Shown: positions 33,315 through 45,086 of the stretch, piece after piece
How positions within the stretch are numbered: the stretch's first letter is position 1
Layout of the letters: each line of letters starts with the position of its first letter
Assembly: GCF_027627575.1 (NCBI RefSeq)
Contig: NZ_CP114065.1
Span: 1,550,001 to 1,614,000, forward strand
Direction: 5' to 3'
DNA: 64,000 nucleotides
Origin: Kribbella sp. CA-293567
GTDB lineage: Bacteria; Actinomycetota; Actinomycetes; Propionibacteriales; Kribbellaceae
Translations under genes and position numbers: made by a program
Notes under the pieces: model-generated
What the model was told of the DNA's origin: nothing
The model's input: only the letters and a program-made list of their open reading frames with translations
Database searches by the model: none

Positions 33315-33760
33315 ACAAGTTCACGGCGACGCTGGAAGGCACCACCAAGACCGGGATCGAGGTGCCGGCGGAGGTGGTCGAGGCGCTTGCGAGTGGCAAG
33401 AAGCCGGCCGTGGTGCTGACGGTGAACGGCTACACCTATCGCACCACGGTGGCGGTGATGGGCGGGCGGTACCTGGTGCCGATGAGCGCCGCGCATCGGG
33501 AGGCGGCGGGGCTGGCCGGTGGCGACACGGTCGAGGTGGAGATCGAGCTCGACGAGAAGCCGCGGGAGGTCGTCGTACCGGCGGACTTCGGGGCGGCACT
33601 CGCCGCGGAGCCGAAGGCGCGGGCGTTCTTCGACGGGCTGTCGTTCAGCCAGCGGAACTGGTTCGTGCTCGGGATCGAGGAGGCGAAGAAGCCGGAGACC
33701 CGGGCGGCCCGGATCGTCAAAGCGGTCGAGCGGCTCGCCTCGGGCCGCGGTCAGCGCTAG
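33311..33760 (+). CDS. DUF1905 plus YdeI-type protein
   Basis: 149 residues. The N-terminal DUF1905 beta-barrel is about 1-95 (KFTATLEGTTKTGIEVPAEVV, then YLVPMSAAHREAAGLAGGD). A C-terminal YdeI helix pair follows (FFDGLSFSQRNWFVLGIEEAK, then KPETRAARIVKAVERL). ATG 33311 overlaps the hydrolase stop. It is the second YdeI-type protein of the window (compare 14395). The stop lies in a tandem repeat. Confidence 0.85.
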   Translation: MNKFTATLEGTTKTGIEVPAEVVEALASGKKPAVVLTVNGYTYRTTVAVMGGRYLVPMSAAHREAAGLAGGDTVEVEIELDEKPREVVVPADFGAALAAEPKARAFFDGLSFSQRNWFVLGIEEAKKPETRAARIVKAVERLASGRGQR

Positions 33761-33796
33761 CCCGGGTCAGCGCTGGCCACGGTCAGCGCTGACCCG
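33749..33796 (+). repeat. Three tandem 16-bp repeats across the DUF1905 gene stop
   Basis: Units GGTCAGCGCTAGCCCG, GGTCAGCGCTGGCCAC and GGTCAGCGCTGACCCG. The TAG stop (33758-33760) is in the first; the third contains palindrome GGTCAGCGCTGACC. Confidence 0.85.
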
Positions 33797-33853
33797 TGGT
33801 CCGAAGAACCTCTGGCCTGGGAGCCGCGGGTCCTCCGGACGATCAGGCGTGCG

Positions 33854-34483
33854 TCAGACGACGGTGATGAGGCCGCCGGCGTTGGTGCGGGCCGCGCTGA
33901 AGCGGGCCTGGGCGTCGGCCCAGTTGACGACGTTCCACCAGGCCTTGACGTAGTCCGGCTTCACGTTCTTGTACTGCAGGTAGAAGGCGTGCTCCCACAT
34001 GTCCAGCATCACGATCGGGATCTGCCCGGCGGGCAGGTTGCCCTGCTGGTCGTACAGCTGGTGGATCAGCAGGTTGCCCTGCAGCGCGTCCCAGCCGAGG
34101 ATGGCCCAGCCGGACCCCTGGATGGTGGTCGCGGCCGCGGTGAAGTGGGCCTGGAAGGCGTCGAACGAGCCGAACGACTCGTCGATCGCCGCGGCCAGCT
34201 CGCCGTCGGGCTTGTCGCCGCCGTCCGGGGACAGGTTCTTCCAGAAGATGGAGTGGTTGACGTGGCCGCCGAGGTTGAAGGCGAGCGTCTTCTCCAGCCC
34301 GACGATCGAGCCGAAGTCACCCTTCTCGCGGGCCGCGGCCAGCTTCTCCAGGGTGTCGTTCAGGCCGTTCACGTAGGTCTGGTGGTGCTTGGAGTGGTGC
34401 AGCTCCATGATTTCGCCCGCGATGTGCGGCGCCAGGGCGCCGTAGTCGTAGCCGAGGTCCGGAAGCGTGTACGACGTGGTCAA
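33854..34483 (-). CDS. Superoxide dismutase, Fe/Mn family
   Basis: 209 residues. It converts superoxide to peroxide and oxygen. Metal ligands are in the conserved places: His in [18 protein letters not shown] (about 26-44), His in [12 protein letters not shown], and Asp/His in [12 protein letters not shown] (about 165-176). The start is TTG 34483 with AAGGAG 5 bases upstream; the frame continues to 34603 without support. No signal peptide, so cytosolic. Mn versus Fe cannot be decided by eye; [10 protein letters not shown] and the Gly/Gln pattern lean to Mn. Confidence 0.93.
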   Translation of the reverse strand: MTTSYTLPDLGYDYGALAPHIAGEIMELHHSKHHQTYVNGLNDTLEKLAAAREKGDFGSIVGLEKTLAFNLGGHVNHSIFWKNLSPDGGDKPDGELAAAIDESFGSFDAFQAHFTAAATTIQGSGWAILGWDALQGNLLIHQLYDQQGNLPAGQIPIVMLDMWEHAFYLQYKNVKPDYVKAWWNVVNWADAQARFSAARTNAGGLITVV

Positions 34484-34742
34484 CTCTGCTCCTTCGTCAG
34501 GGCCCCGAAGGGCCGTTGTGCTGCGCGATCTCCGGCGTGCGCTCGTCAGGTGCCCGTTGGGGCGCCGCCGAACCCACCACCGAGATCTACCTTGAAACTT
34601 CAACCAGTGTTGAGGTCAAGGGGACACGCTGGTGCCGCCTCGACCCGCTCCGGCCAGTTAGCCGCCGGTGGGCGGTGAAGCCCGCCGACGCTCCCTAGTC
34701 TGCCCCGTCGCCCCACTGGTCCCTAGGCCGCCTCGCAACAGT

Positions 34743-35735
34743 TCATCTGGTGGCCGCCGGGACAGCGGGGTCGCCGTGGACGTCCAGGACGAGTTTGCCC
34801 TGCGTGCGCCCGCTCGCCATCCGCCGATGTGCCTCGGCGGCCTCGGCCAGCGGGAACACCTGCTCGACCTCCACCTGTACTTCGCCGTTCTCGACCAGCG
34901 TGCCGATCTCGTCCAGTGCATGACCATCCGGCTCGACCAGGAACGGCCGCACCCGGACGCCGGCCTCTTTCGCCCTGGCCACCAGTTCCGGCGAGGTCCC
35001 GGACGGCACTGCGACCAACAATCCGCCGGGTTTGAGCACCTTGATCGACTGCTCCAGCGTCGTCTCGCTGCCGATCAGATCCACGACCAGATCGATCTCG
35101 CTCGTTGCGGTCCCGACGTCGGTGGAGCGGTAGTCGATCACCTCGTCGGCGCCGAGCGACAACAGCCAGTCGTGCTTGCCCTCACTGGCAGTACCGATCA
35201 CGTGCGCACCAAGGGCTTTCGCGAACTGCACCGCCAAGTGGCCGACCCCGCCACCCGCCGCGTGGACGAGCACTCGCTGGCCCGGCTGGAGATCTCCTGC
35301 AGCGGTCAGCACCTGCCAGGCCGTCAAGCCGGCCAGGGGAAGCGCTGCCGCCTCCGCGTGACTGAGGTTGGCCGGCTTCTTCGCGAACTGCCGGGCGGGC
35401 GCGGTCACGTACTCGGCGTACGCCGAAGCGGCCCGCGGGAACCACGGCATCCCGTACACCTCGTCACCGGCCGCCAGCGTGTGGACGCCGAACCCGACCT
35501 CCTCGACGACGCCGGACACGTCCCAGCCGAGGATGAACGGCGGAGCGCCCAGCACGCCCTGCATGCCGCCGCCTTCGCGGGACTTGTAGTCGACCGGGTT
35601 CACCCCCGCCGCGTGGACGCGGACCAGGACCTCGGTCGGCAGCGGTTCGGGTCGCTCGACCTCGACGACGCGCAGGACCTCCGGTCCCCCCAGTTCGTCC
35701 TGGCTGACAGCTCGCATCTTGCTCGTTTCGCTCAT
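34743..35735 (-). CDS. NADP-dependent quinone oxidoreductase-like MDR enzyme
   Basis: 330 residues, medium-chain dehydrogenase/reductase without structural zinc. GroES-like part: VLVRVHAAGVNPVDYKSREGG. Rossmann loop: VLVHAAGGGVGHLAVQFAKALGA. LGADEVIDYRS is typical of the quinone oxidoreductase branch. ATG 35735 is preferred because TAGCGT lies 7 bases upstream (leaderless); ATG 35717 is the alternative. It is divergent from the HxlR regulator, the usual arrangement for redox- or electrophile-induced quinone reductases. Confidence 0.88.
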   Translation of the reverse strand: MSETSKMRAVSQDELGGPEVLRVVEVERPEPLPTEVLVRVHAAGVNPVDYKSREGGGMQGVLGAPPFILGWDVSGVVEEVGFGVHTLAAGDEVYGMPWFPRAASAYAEYVTAPARQFAKKPANLSHAEAAALPLAGLTAWQVLTAAGDLQPGQRVLVHAAGGGVGHLAVQFAKALGAHVIGTASEGKHDWLLSLGADEVIDYRSTDVGTATSEIDLVVDLIGSETTLEQSIKVLKPGGLLVAVPSGTSPELVARAKEAGVRVRPFLVEPDGHALDEIGTLVENGEVQVEVEQVFPLAEAAEAHRRMASGRTQGKLVLDVHGDPAVPAATR

Positions 35736-35760
35736 GGTGAGGACGCTATCCGCGCGACCG

Positions 35761-35799
35761 TACTTTCCCGCAAGGACTGCTACTATCTTTCGGAAAGTA
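35761..35799. promoter_or_regulatory. Operator-like inverted repeat between quinone reductase and HxlR
   Basis: TACTTTCC (35761-35768) and GGAAAGTA (35792-35799) are exact complements 23 bp apart, with a tight CTTTCGGAAAG dyad inside the right arm region (35787-35797). TACTAT at 35781-35786 could be the regulator's -10. The shared 82-bp gap would allow control of both genes. Confidence 0.6.
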
Positions 35800-35817
35800 A
35801 CCAGCTCAGGAGGACTG

Positions 35818-36174
35818 ATGACGGCGGTCTGCTCGACCGGAGTGCATGACAAACACGATGTGTACGCCGAGCAGTGCCCCTGCCGCGACGTCCTGGACCT
35901 GCTGGCGAACAAGTGGGCCGCGCTCGCCATCGGCGCGCTGGAGGACGGCCCGGTCCGGTTCGGTGAGCTGCAGCGCCGCCTGCAGGGCATCAGCCCGAAG
36001 GTGCTGACCAGCACCCTGCGCAGGCTGGAGGAGAGCGGCTTCGTCGACCGCGAGATCTACGCCGAGGTCCCGCTCCGGGTCGAGTACTCGCTGACCGGCC
36101 TCGGCCGCAGCGTCTCCACCCCCCTCGGCGCCCTGCGCACCTGGGTAGAAACCCACCTGCACGAAATCTCATAG
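35818..36174 (+). CDS. HxlR family transcriptional regulator
   Basis: 118 residues from ATG 35818 behind CAGGAGG. The winged helix is DLLANKWAALAIGALEDGPVRFGELQRRL, then SPKVLTSTLRRLEESGFVDR, then YSLTGLGRSV. Three cysteines near the N-terminus (Cys5, and the CPC pair in AEQCPCRDVLD about 19-29) include the position used for thiol sensing in HxlR/YodB proteins. It probably represses the divergent quinone reductase and itself. Confidence 0.92.
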   Translation: MTAVCSTGVHDKHDVYAEQCPCRDVLDLLANKWAALAIGALEDGPVRFGELQRRLQGISPKVLTSTLRRLEESGFVDREIYAEVPLRVEYSLTGLGRSVSTPLGALRTWVETHLHEIS

Positions 36175-36223
36175 ACTGCGGCCCTCGAACCCCCGAATCT
36201 CGACCGAACCTGAGGTTGTTGTC

Positions 36224-39220
<2,997 letters not shown>

Positions 39221-39225
39221 CCGCA

Positions 39226-39256
39226 ACCGCGCCCGCCGCTCAGCGGCGGGCGCGGT
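39226..39256. terminator. Terminator hairpin between convergent genes
   Basis: A 14-bp perfect stem (39226-39239 with 39243-39256) with a 3-base loop TCA lies between the glyQS stop and the stop of the convergent SGNH gene, touching the latter. No T-run flanks it; it may serve both directions. Confidence 0.65.
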
Positions 39257-40257
39257 CAGAGCGGAAGGGTGAGCCGGGGAGCCAGGCGGTCCGCGATCAG
39301 CCGGTAGCCGTCGGGGCCGGGGTGCAGATCGTCGGCGTACAGGCGCTGGGCTTCTTCGGTGCTGAGCACGGTGCGGCCGTCGATCAACTGGAGGTCGGGG
39401 TCGCGGAGGGTGCGGGCACCGAGCTCGACGCAGCCGCGGATGTCGTCGAGGGTGAGACCGACGGCGTTGGGTTTGCCTTCCAGGTTCGGCGCCGGCAGTG
39501 GGGTGATCACCACGATCGGCGTGTGCGGATGGCCGTCGCGCACGGTCGAGACGAACGACTCGACCTGACCGGGCAGCGTCCGGCCGCTGAACGTCTCGCC
39601 GCCGTAGATGTTGATTCCCAGGCACAGTGAGATGAGCCGGGCGGGGGTGTCCCGGATCGTCCGCGCCGCGATCGGATCGAGGTGGCACTCGCCGCCCAGC
39701 CCGAGCCCCACCAGGTCCCAGCCGTGCCGCCGGGCCACCAGCGCCGGCCATGTCTCGGACGGTCCGTAGGCGCCGGTGCACTGCGTGATCGAGCTGCCGT
39801 ACGTGATCCATCGAGGCCCGATCGGCGGCAACGGCTCGGCCTCCCCGTCGAACGAGACGTCCCGTACGCCGATCGCACCGCCCTGCGGCAACCAGATCTC
39901 CAGCTCCACCGACGTGCCGGGCAGCTCGACAGCGATCACCTGCTCACCCGGCTCGACCGGGCAGCGCCGATGCAGCTCGCCACCGACGAGGAAGTCGACC
40001 GGCGCGATCTCCTGGTAGATGTCCAGCGCGGCCCGGATCTCCAGCCGCACCGACGCCGCCGAAGTACGCCAAGTCGCCCGTACGCCGGCCGGCGTCGCCG
40101 CGCGCGACCACAACCGGTGTCCCGGTCGATCCGGCCGGCCGAGCCAGTCATGCAGCTCGAACGGCTGCTCCCGCGGATCCAGTCGCCAGAACGTCGTCCA
40201 GCCGTCGGGGTCCACGGCACGATGCCGATACCCGGTCCAGAGCGGATCACCACCCAC
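39256..40257 (-). CDS. SGNH/GDSL-type esterase with N-terminal beta domain
   Basis: 333 residues from GTG 40257 (AGAGG upstream); the frame extends to ATG 40311, whose extra 18 residues are very basic. About 1-145 is a beta-sandwich region. The esterase part has the nucleophile block TYGSSITQCTG, the GLGLGGECHL block, the LGINIYGG block and the terminal Asp/His block YADDLHPGPDGY. This order matches carbohydrate deacetylases (CE2-like) and lipases of the SGNH clan. There is no signal peptide. The substrate is probably an O-acetylated sugar (inference). Confidence 0.82.
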   Translation of the reverse strand: MGGDPLWTGYRHRAVDPDGWTTFWRLDPREQPFELHDWLGRPDRPGHRLWSRAATPAGVRATWRTSAASVRLEIRAALDIYQEIAPVDFLVGGELHRRCPVEPGEQVIAVELPGTSVELEIWLPQGGAIGVRDVSFDGEAEPLPPIGPRWITYGSSITQCTGAYGPSETWPALVARRHGWDLVGLGLGGECHLDPIAARTIRDTPARLISLCLGINIYGGETFSGRTLPGQVESFVSTVRDGHPHTPIVVITPLPAPNLEGKPNAVGLTLDDIRGCVELGARTLRDPDLQLIDGRTVLSTEEAQRLYADDLHPGPDGYRLIADRLAPRLTLPL

Positions 40258-40350
40258 CGCGCACCACCTCTTCCGCCGCAACCTCGACGACCGTGTGTCC
40301 AGCCTCCACATGATCGCGCATCACGGCCGCCGCAGTCTTGCCGTGGCCGG

Positions 40351-40490
40351 GGTCAGCCCGCAGCCGCAGTCGCGCCGACGTCGGGGTCAGCCCGCAGCCG
40401 CAGTCGCGCCGACGCCGGGATCAGCCCGCAGCCGCAGCCGCAGTCGCGCCGACGCCGGGATCAGCCCGCAGCCGCAGTCGCGCTGGCGCT
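40351..40490. repeat. Array of 34/40-bp tandem repeats
   Basis: Units start at 40351, 40385, 40419 and 40459. The first two are 34 bp and differ at one base; the third is 40 bp because a CAGCCG hexamer is doubled; the fourth diverges after about 25 bases. Each begins GRTCAGCCCGCAGCCGCAG. A related stretch, GGTCAGCCCCGCAGCAG (40511-40527), contains the stop codon of the LLM gene. The array fills most of the 255-bp gap between two minus-strand genes. It is not CRISPR-like: there are no spacers. Confidence 0.85.
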
Positions 40491-40512
40491 GCAGCAACGG
40501 CCTGCCTTCCGG

Positions 40513-41391
40513 TCAGCCCCGCAGCAGCGGCCCGACCTCCTCGCCGAGGAAGCGTGCGAAGGCGCCGACGTCCGGTTCGTCGGCGCACGGCTGGACGGCG
40601 ATGGTGGTCACCCCGGCGGCGGCCAGTTCGCGCATCCGCTCGGCAATCGCTTGGGCGTCACCGACAGCGCCGACCTCCGGCCCACCGGACATCCCGTAGC
40701 CGGCCAGCTCAGCATCGACCCGATCGCGGGCGCCCGGTCCGGTGGCGACAATCAGACTCGCGACCACCTCGTGCGACCCTCTTCGATCACCAGCAGCGGT
40801 CAGCGTGGTGGCGGCTGACTGTTCGATCGTTTCGGTGGTCAGGCCGAGGGCAAGCAAGGTGCCCGTGCCGAGCTCGCCGGCTGCGACGAGTGAGCGAGGT
40901 CCGGCGGCGCCGATCAGCAGCGGGGGTGGTCGGAGCGGGGGATAGGTCAAGGCGACTCCGTCCAGCTGGACGTATCGCCCGGCGGTAGTGACCTCCTCGC
41001 CGTCCAGCAGTTGCCTCAGCGCGGTGGCGAACTCCCGCAGCAGCGTCAGCGGCGCCTCGGCCTGCGCGCCGGCCTGCCCCATCCACAGCTGGACGCCGTG
41101 CCCGATGCCACCCACGAACCGCCCGGGATACAACCGATCGACGGTCGCGAACTCCATCGCGGCCTGGGCCACCGACCGGAGTGGAACGGGCAGCAACGCG
41201 ATGCCCACGCGAATCCGCTCGGTGACGGCCAACGCGGTCACCGCGCTCGCCACAGCGCTTTCCTTGAAACAGTCCTCCGACACCCAGAAGTCGTCGAGTC
41301 CGGCGGCCTCGGCCGACAGAGCGGCCGATCTGACCGACTCCGGCGGCAACGACGGCGGGAACACGAGTCCGAGTCGCAACGAAACAGTCAT
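40513..41391 (-). CDS. LLM class flavin-dependent oxidoreductase
   Basis: 292 residues with a luciferase-like barrel: LRLGLVFPPSLPPESV, TERIRVGIALLPVPLRSVAQAA, LYPGRFVGGIGHGVQLWMGQAG, then PLLIGAAGPRSLVAAGELGTG. These are F420- or FMN-dependent enzymes. The glycine-rich GGIGHGV loop and the G-x-L-L-A-L segment fit the F420-dependent branch. Substrate unknown. The start is ATG 41391 behind TGGAGCG. It is divergent from RNase Z with an 80-bp gap. Confidence 0.85.
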   Translation of the reverse strand: MTVSLRLGLVFPPSLPPESVRSAALSAEAAGLDDFWVSEDCFKESAVASAVTALAVTERIRVGIALLPVPLRSVAQAAMEFATVDRLYPGRFVGGIGHGVQLWMGQAGAQAEAPLTLLREFATALRQLLDGEEVTTAGRYVQLDGVALTYPPLRPPPLLIGAAGPRSLVAAGELGTGTLLALGLTTETIEQSAATTLTAAGDRRGSHEVVASLIVATGPGARDRVDAELAGYGMSGGPEVGAVGDAQAIAERMRELAAAGVTTIAVQPCADEPDVGAFARFLGEEVGPLLRG

Positions 41392-41471
41392 CGCTCCATC
41401 GTCACCGGCCGCACCGACAGTTTCGGGCCGCGCCGCCGGGAGAACTGGCCGGCAAGCACTAGCCTGAGGTC

Positions 41472-42380
41472 GTGCGAGAACTGGTCGTGCTGGGCACCAG
41501 TAGCCAGGTGGCGTCGCGGGAGCGGAACCAGAACGGCTACTTCCTGCGCTGGGACACCGAGGGCTTCCTCTTCGATCCGGGCGAGGGCACCCAGCGGCAG
41601 ATGCTGTACGCCGGGGTCCCGGCGACCGCCATCACGCGGCTCTGCGTCACGCACTTCCACGGCGACCACTGCCTCGGCGTACCGGGGGTGATCCAGCGGC
41701 TTTCCCTCGACGACGTGCAGCATCCCGTCCACGCGCACTATCCGGAGTCCGGGCAGGAGTACTTCACCCGCCTCCGGTACGCCGCGTCCTTCTTCGAGCG
41801 CGCCGAGCTGCGCGAGGAGCCGATCGAGGAGGACGGGCTGCTCTCCGTGGGCTCCTTCGGGCAGCTGTGGGCCAGGCGGCTGGAGCATCCGGTCGAGTCG
41901 TTCGGGTATCAGCTGATCGAGCCGGACGGCCGCCGGATGCTGCCCGAGGAGCTCAGCCGGTACGGCGTCAGCGGGCCGGCCGTGGGTCAGTTGCAGCGGG
42001 CCGGGTCGCTGGTCGTCGACGGGCGGACGGTGACCGTCGAGCAGGTCAGCGAGCCGCGGCCGGGACAGCGGTTCGCGTTCGTGATGGACACCCGGTTGTG
42101 CGAAGGCGTCTTCCGGCTCGCCGACCAGGCCGACCTGCTGGTGATCGAGTCGACGTACCTGTCCACGGAGGCCGAGCTGGCCCGGAACTTCGGGCATCTG
42201 ACCGCCCGGCAGGCGGCTCGGGTCGCGCAGGAGTGCGGAGTACGGAAACTCGTGCTGACCCATTTCTCCCAGCGCTACACCGATCTCACCCTGTTCCACG
42301 ACGAGGCCGCCGCGGAGTTCGACGGCGAGATCGTGGTGGCGACCGACCTGGCGCGGACGCCGGTACCGCCGCGCCGCTGA
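41472..42380 (+). CDS. rnz: Ribonuclease Z
   Basis: 302 residues. The endonuclease trims the 3' trailer of tRNA precursors. The metallo-beta-lactamase motif is HFHGDHCLG (His61, His63, Asp65, His66), with GEGTQRQ before it, the later histidine in the [11 protein letters not shown] block, and the [16 protein letters not shown]-like motif of RNase Z. The start is GTG 41472; TAGCCT lies 6 bases upstream (leaderless). Confidence 0.93.
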   Translation: MRELVVLGTSSQVASRERNQNGYFLRWDTEGFLFDPGEGTQRQMLYAGVPATAITRLCVTHFHGDHCLGVPGVIQRLSLDDVQHPVHAHYPESGQEYFTRLRYAASFFERAELREEPIEEDGLLSVGSFGQLWARRLEHPVESFGYQLIEPDGRRMLPEELSRYGVSGPAVGQLQRAGSLVVDGRTVTVEQVSEPRPGQRFAFVMDTRLCEGVFRLADQADLLVIESTYLSTEAELARNFGHLTARQAARVAQECGVRKLVLTHFSQRYTDLTLFHDEAAAEFDGEIVVATDLARTPVPPRR

Positions 42381-42396
42381 CCGGGCTCACACCCCG

Positions 42397-42426
42397 TTGA
42401 CCGATGGGAACAATGGGTACTGGATA
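42397..42426 (+). promoter_or_regulatory. Promoter of the Ddn-like gene
   Basis: TTGACC (42397-42402), 18-bp spacer, TGGATA (42421-42426). A leader of about 35 bases then reaches the strong ribosome-binding site AAGGAG before ATG 42468. Confidence 0.5.
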
Positions 42427-42467
42427 TTGGTTCCAGCTTCTATAACCCGCGTAAGCAAGGAGATCGC

Positions 42468-42875
42468 ATGCTGTACGGAGCAGAACACGTCGAGCGCTAC
42501 GAGGCCACCGACGGTGCCGAGGGATACGAGTGGGGCGACCACGGCGCGCACATCCTCATTCTCACCACGGTCGGCCGGAAGTCCGGTGAGGAGCGCAAGA
42601 ACCCGCTGATCTTCCGTGAGGTCGACGGCGGCTACGCGATCGTGTCCTCCAAGGGCGGCGCTCCGACCCACCCGGACTGGCACTTCAACCTCGAGGCCGA
42701 CCCGAACGTGAAGGTCCAGATCAAGGGCGACAAGTTCGCCGCCACCGCCCGGGTCGCCTCGGACGAGGAGCGCGCGAAGATCTGGCCGCAGATGGTCGAG
42801 GTCTGGCCCGACTACAACGAGTACACGAAGAAGACCGACCGGGAGATCCCGATCGTCATCCTCGAGCGCCAGTAG
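42468..42875 (+). CDS. Nitroreductase family deazaflavin (F420)-dependent oxidoreductase
   Basis: 135 residues with the split-barrel fold. LTTVGRKSGEERKNPLIF (about 28-45) and SKGGAPTHPDWHFNLEADPNV (about 60-80) are the diagnostic motifs of the Ddn/FDOR-A family, which binds F420. Family members reduce quinones and activate nitroimidazoles in mycobacteria. The natural substrate here is unknown. Good ribosome-binding site and its own promoter; a terminator follows. Confidence 0.92.
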   Translation: MLYGAEHVERYEATDGAEGYEWGDHGAHILILTTVGRKSGEERKNPLIFREVDGGYAIVSSKGGAPTHPDWHFNLEADPNVKVQIKGDKFAATARVASDEERAKIWPQMVEVWPDYNEYTKKTDREIPIVILERQ

Positions 42876-42892
42876 TCACCCGAGACTCCCGG

Positions 42893-42926
42893 ACCGCCGC
42901 CCGCACCCTCCGGTGCGGGCGGCGGT
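42893..42926. terminator. Terminator hairpin, convergent genes
   Basis: A 15-bp perfect stem (42893-42907 with 42912-42926) with a CTCC loop sits 18 bases after the Ddn-like stop and just before the convergent epoxide hydrolase stop. Very GC-rich, with TTCC after it on the + strand. Confidence 0.75.
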
Positions 42927-42944
42927 TCCGCGTTCGGGCCGGCG

Positions 42945-44081
42945 TCAGCGGAGGGTGCGGAAGAACTCGCGGATGTCGGTGGTGAGCAGCTCCGGCTCCT
43001 CCAGGGCGGCGAAGTGGCCGCCGCGGTCCACGTCGGTCCACCGGGTGATGTTGTTGTCCGCCTCGCAGTACCTGCGGATGCAGACGTCGTGCGCGAAGGC
43101 GATCACGCCGGTCGGGACGCCGGAGTTCTCCGGCTGAGCGCCCCACTCGGTCATCGCGTAGCCGACGTACGCCGCCGAGCTCGCCGTACCGGTCAGCCAG
43201 TAGAGCATCACGTTGGTGAGCAGCCGGTCGCGGTCGATGATCGCGTCGGGCAGCGTGGTCCGCGGGTGGGTCCACTCGCGGAACTTGTCCATGATCCAGG
43301 CGAGCTGACCGACCGGTGAGTCGACCAGTCCGTAGCCGATCGCCTGCGGCCGGGTCGACTGGATCGCGATGTAGCCGAACTCCTCCTGCATGAAGGCCTT
43401 GACCCGGGCCATCCGGTCCTGTTCCAGCGGGGTCAGCGTCGCGAGCTCCTCGTCGGACAGCTGCAGCGGCGGCAGGTTGGTCCCGCCGTTCACGTGGACG
43501 CCGACGACGTGCTCGGGCGCGGACCGGGCGACCTCCGGCGAGACGGACCCGCCGATGTCGCCACCCTGTACGCCGTACCGGTCGTAGCCGAGCTGCTCCA
43601 TCAGCTTGGCCCAGGTGCGGCCGATCCGTGCTCTGGTCCAGCCGCTCTCGCCGACCGGTCCCGAGAAGGCGAAACCGGGCAGCGACGGGATCACCAGGTG
43701 GAAGGCGTCGGCCGCGTCGCCGCCGTGTGCCGCCGGGTCGGTCAGCGGACCGATCAGGTCCAGGAACTCCACGACGGATCCCGGCCAGCCGTGCGTCAGG
43801 ACCAGCGGCAGCGCGTCGGGGTTCGCCGACCGGACATGCAGGAAGTGGATGTTCTGACCGTCGATCTCGGTGGTGAACTGCGGGTACTCGTTGAGCTGCT
43901 TCTCCGCCGCGCGCCAGTCGTACTCGGTGCGCCAGTACTCGACCAGCTCACTCAGCCAAGCGACCGGTACGCCGGTGTCCCAGTCGTCCCCGGGCAGCGC
44001 CGCGGGCAGCCGGCGGTGGTCGAGACGGTATTGGAGGTCGTCGAGCTGGCTCTGCGGGATGTCGATGCTGAAAGGCTTCAT
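42945..44081 (-). CDS. Epoxide hydrolase with N-terminal EHN domain
   Basis: 378 residues. About 1-105 is the EHN domain ([37 protein letters not shown]). The alpha/beta core has the oxyanion [10 protein letters not shown], the nucleophile Asp in [10 protein letters not shown], and the terminal His in [13 protein letters not shown]. This matches microsomal-type epoxide hydrolases of actinobacteria, which open epoxides to diols. A divergent WYL regulator lies 63 bases away and may control it. Confidence 0.92.
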   Translation of the reverse strand: MKPFSIDIPQSQLDDLQYRLDHRRLPAALPGDDWDTGVPVAWLSELVEYWRTEYDWRAAEKQLNEYPQFTTEIDGQNIHFLHVRSANPDALPLVLTHGWPGSVVEFLDLIGPLTDPAAHGGDAADAFHLVIPSLPGFAFSGPVGESGWTRARIGRTWAKLMEQLGYDRYGVQGGDIGGSVSPEVARSAPEHVVGVHVNGGTNLPPLQLSDEELATLTPLEQDRMARVKAFMQEEFGYIAIQSTRPQAIGYGLVDSPVGQLAWIMDKFREWTHPRTTLPDAIIDRDRLLTNVMLYWLTGTASSAAYVGYAMTEWGAQPENSGVPTGVIAFAHDVCIRRYCEADNNITRWTDVDRGGHFAALEEPELLTTDIREFFRTLR

Positions 44082-44144
44082 GACTGCGACTCTTCCACCC
44101 GCCTAGGTCAACTTCTGTCCTAGCAAACTGGCAGACTGCGACTC

Positions 44145-45086
44145 ATGTTGGAAACCTCGGCGCGCCTCCTGAAGCTGCTGTCCCTGCTGCAGTCTCCGCG
44201 CGACTGGAGCGGTACGGCGCTGGCCGGCGAGCTGGGCGTCGGAGTCCGGACCGTCCGCCGGGACGTCGACAAACTCCGCAACCTCGGCTACCCGGTGGAC
44301 GCAGTACCAGGCGTGGCTGGCTATCGGCTCGGTGCGGGAGCCTCGCTGCCGCCGCTGTTGCTCGACGACGAGGAGGCGGTGGCGGTCGCCATCGGTCTGC
44401 GCGCGGCGGCGACGGGGAGCGTCGCCGGCATCGAGGAGTCGTCGGTGCGGGCCCTCACCAAACTGGAGCAGGTGCTGCCGTCCCGGCTGCGTCACCGGGT
44501 GCGGCTGCTGCAGTCGGTCGCCGTGACGCCGACTGTCGGCGCATCGGTGTCACCCGAGGTCGTGATGGCGGTCGCGACGGCCTGCCGCGATCACCAACGA
44601 CTCCGCTTCGACTACCGCAGTCACGACGGCACCTCCACGGTCCGTACGACGGAGCCTCATCGCCTCGTCCACACGGGACGCCGGTGGTACCTGGTCGCGT
44701 GGGATCTCGAGCGCGACGACTGGCGAACCTTCCGCCTCGATCGGCTGGAGCCCCGCATCCCGACCGGGCCGGGCTTCACTCCACGCGAGGCGCCCGAGTT
44801 GGGCGAGACGACTCGCGGCGTCGCCTCGGGTGGCTATCGTTTCCAGGCCCGCTTCGTCCTGCACGCCCCGGCCGACGTGATGGCCGCGCGCATCGCCAAC
44901 ACGGTCGGCACCATCGAGCCGATCGACGAGGCGAGCTGCGCACTGTCGACGGGCGCCAACTCCCTGGACGAGCTGGCGTTGCACGTCGGCATGCTCGGGG
45001 TGGACTTCCGGATCGAGTCTCCGCCCGAGCTGATCGACCACGTCCGTGCTCTCACCGCCCGGCTCAGCGCGAGTGTGCCGGCTTGA
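44145..45086 (+). CDS. WYL-domain transcriptional regulator
   Basis: 313 residues. The HTH_11-type winged helix covers about 5-58 (RLLKLLSLLQSPRDWSGTALA, VGVRTVRRDVDKLRNLGYPV). The WYL domain at about 140-215 contains RRWYLVAWDLERDDWRTFRLDRL, and a WCX extension follows. WYL domains bind ligands such as nucleic acids or nucleotides. The target may be the divergent epoxide hydrolase. In the gap, CTAGG and CCTAG 11 bp apart form a small dyad. The last 23 bases overlap the convergent FAD oxidoreductase gene. Confidence 0.9.
   Translation: MLETSARLLKLLSLLQSPRDWSGTALAGELGVGVRTVRRDVDKLRNLGYPVDAVPGVAGYRLGAGASLPPLLLDDEEAVAVAIGLRAAATGSVAGIEESSVRALTKLEQVLPSRLRHRVRLLQSVAVTPTVGASVSPEVVMAVATACRDHQRLRFDYRSHDGTSTVRTTEPHRLVHTGRRWYLVAWDLERDDWRTFRLDRLEPRIPTGPGFTPREAPELGETTRGVASGGYRFQARFVLHAPADVMAARIANTVGTIEPIDEASCALSTGANSLDELALHVGMLGVDFRIESPPELIDHVRALTARLSASVPA

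Noticed and set aside
36175-36223. T-box riboswitch before glyQS
   Set aside because: The gap is only 49 bases and has no T-box sequence or terminator.
40351-40490. CRISPR array
   Set aside because: Units are directly adjacent with no spacers, and there are no cas genes.
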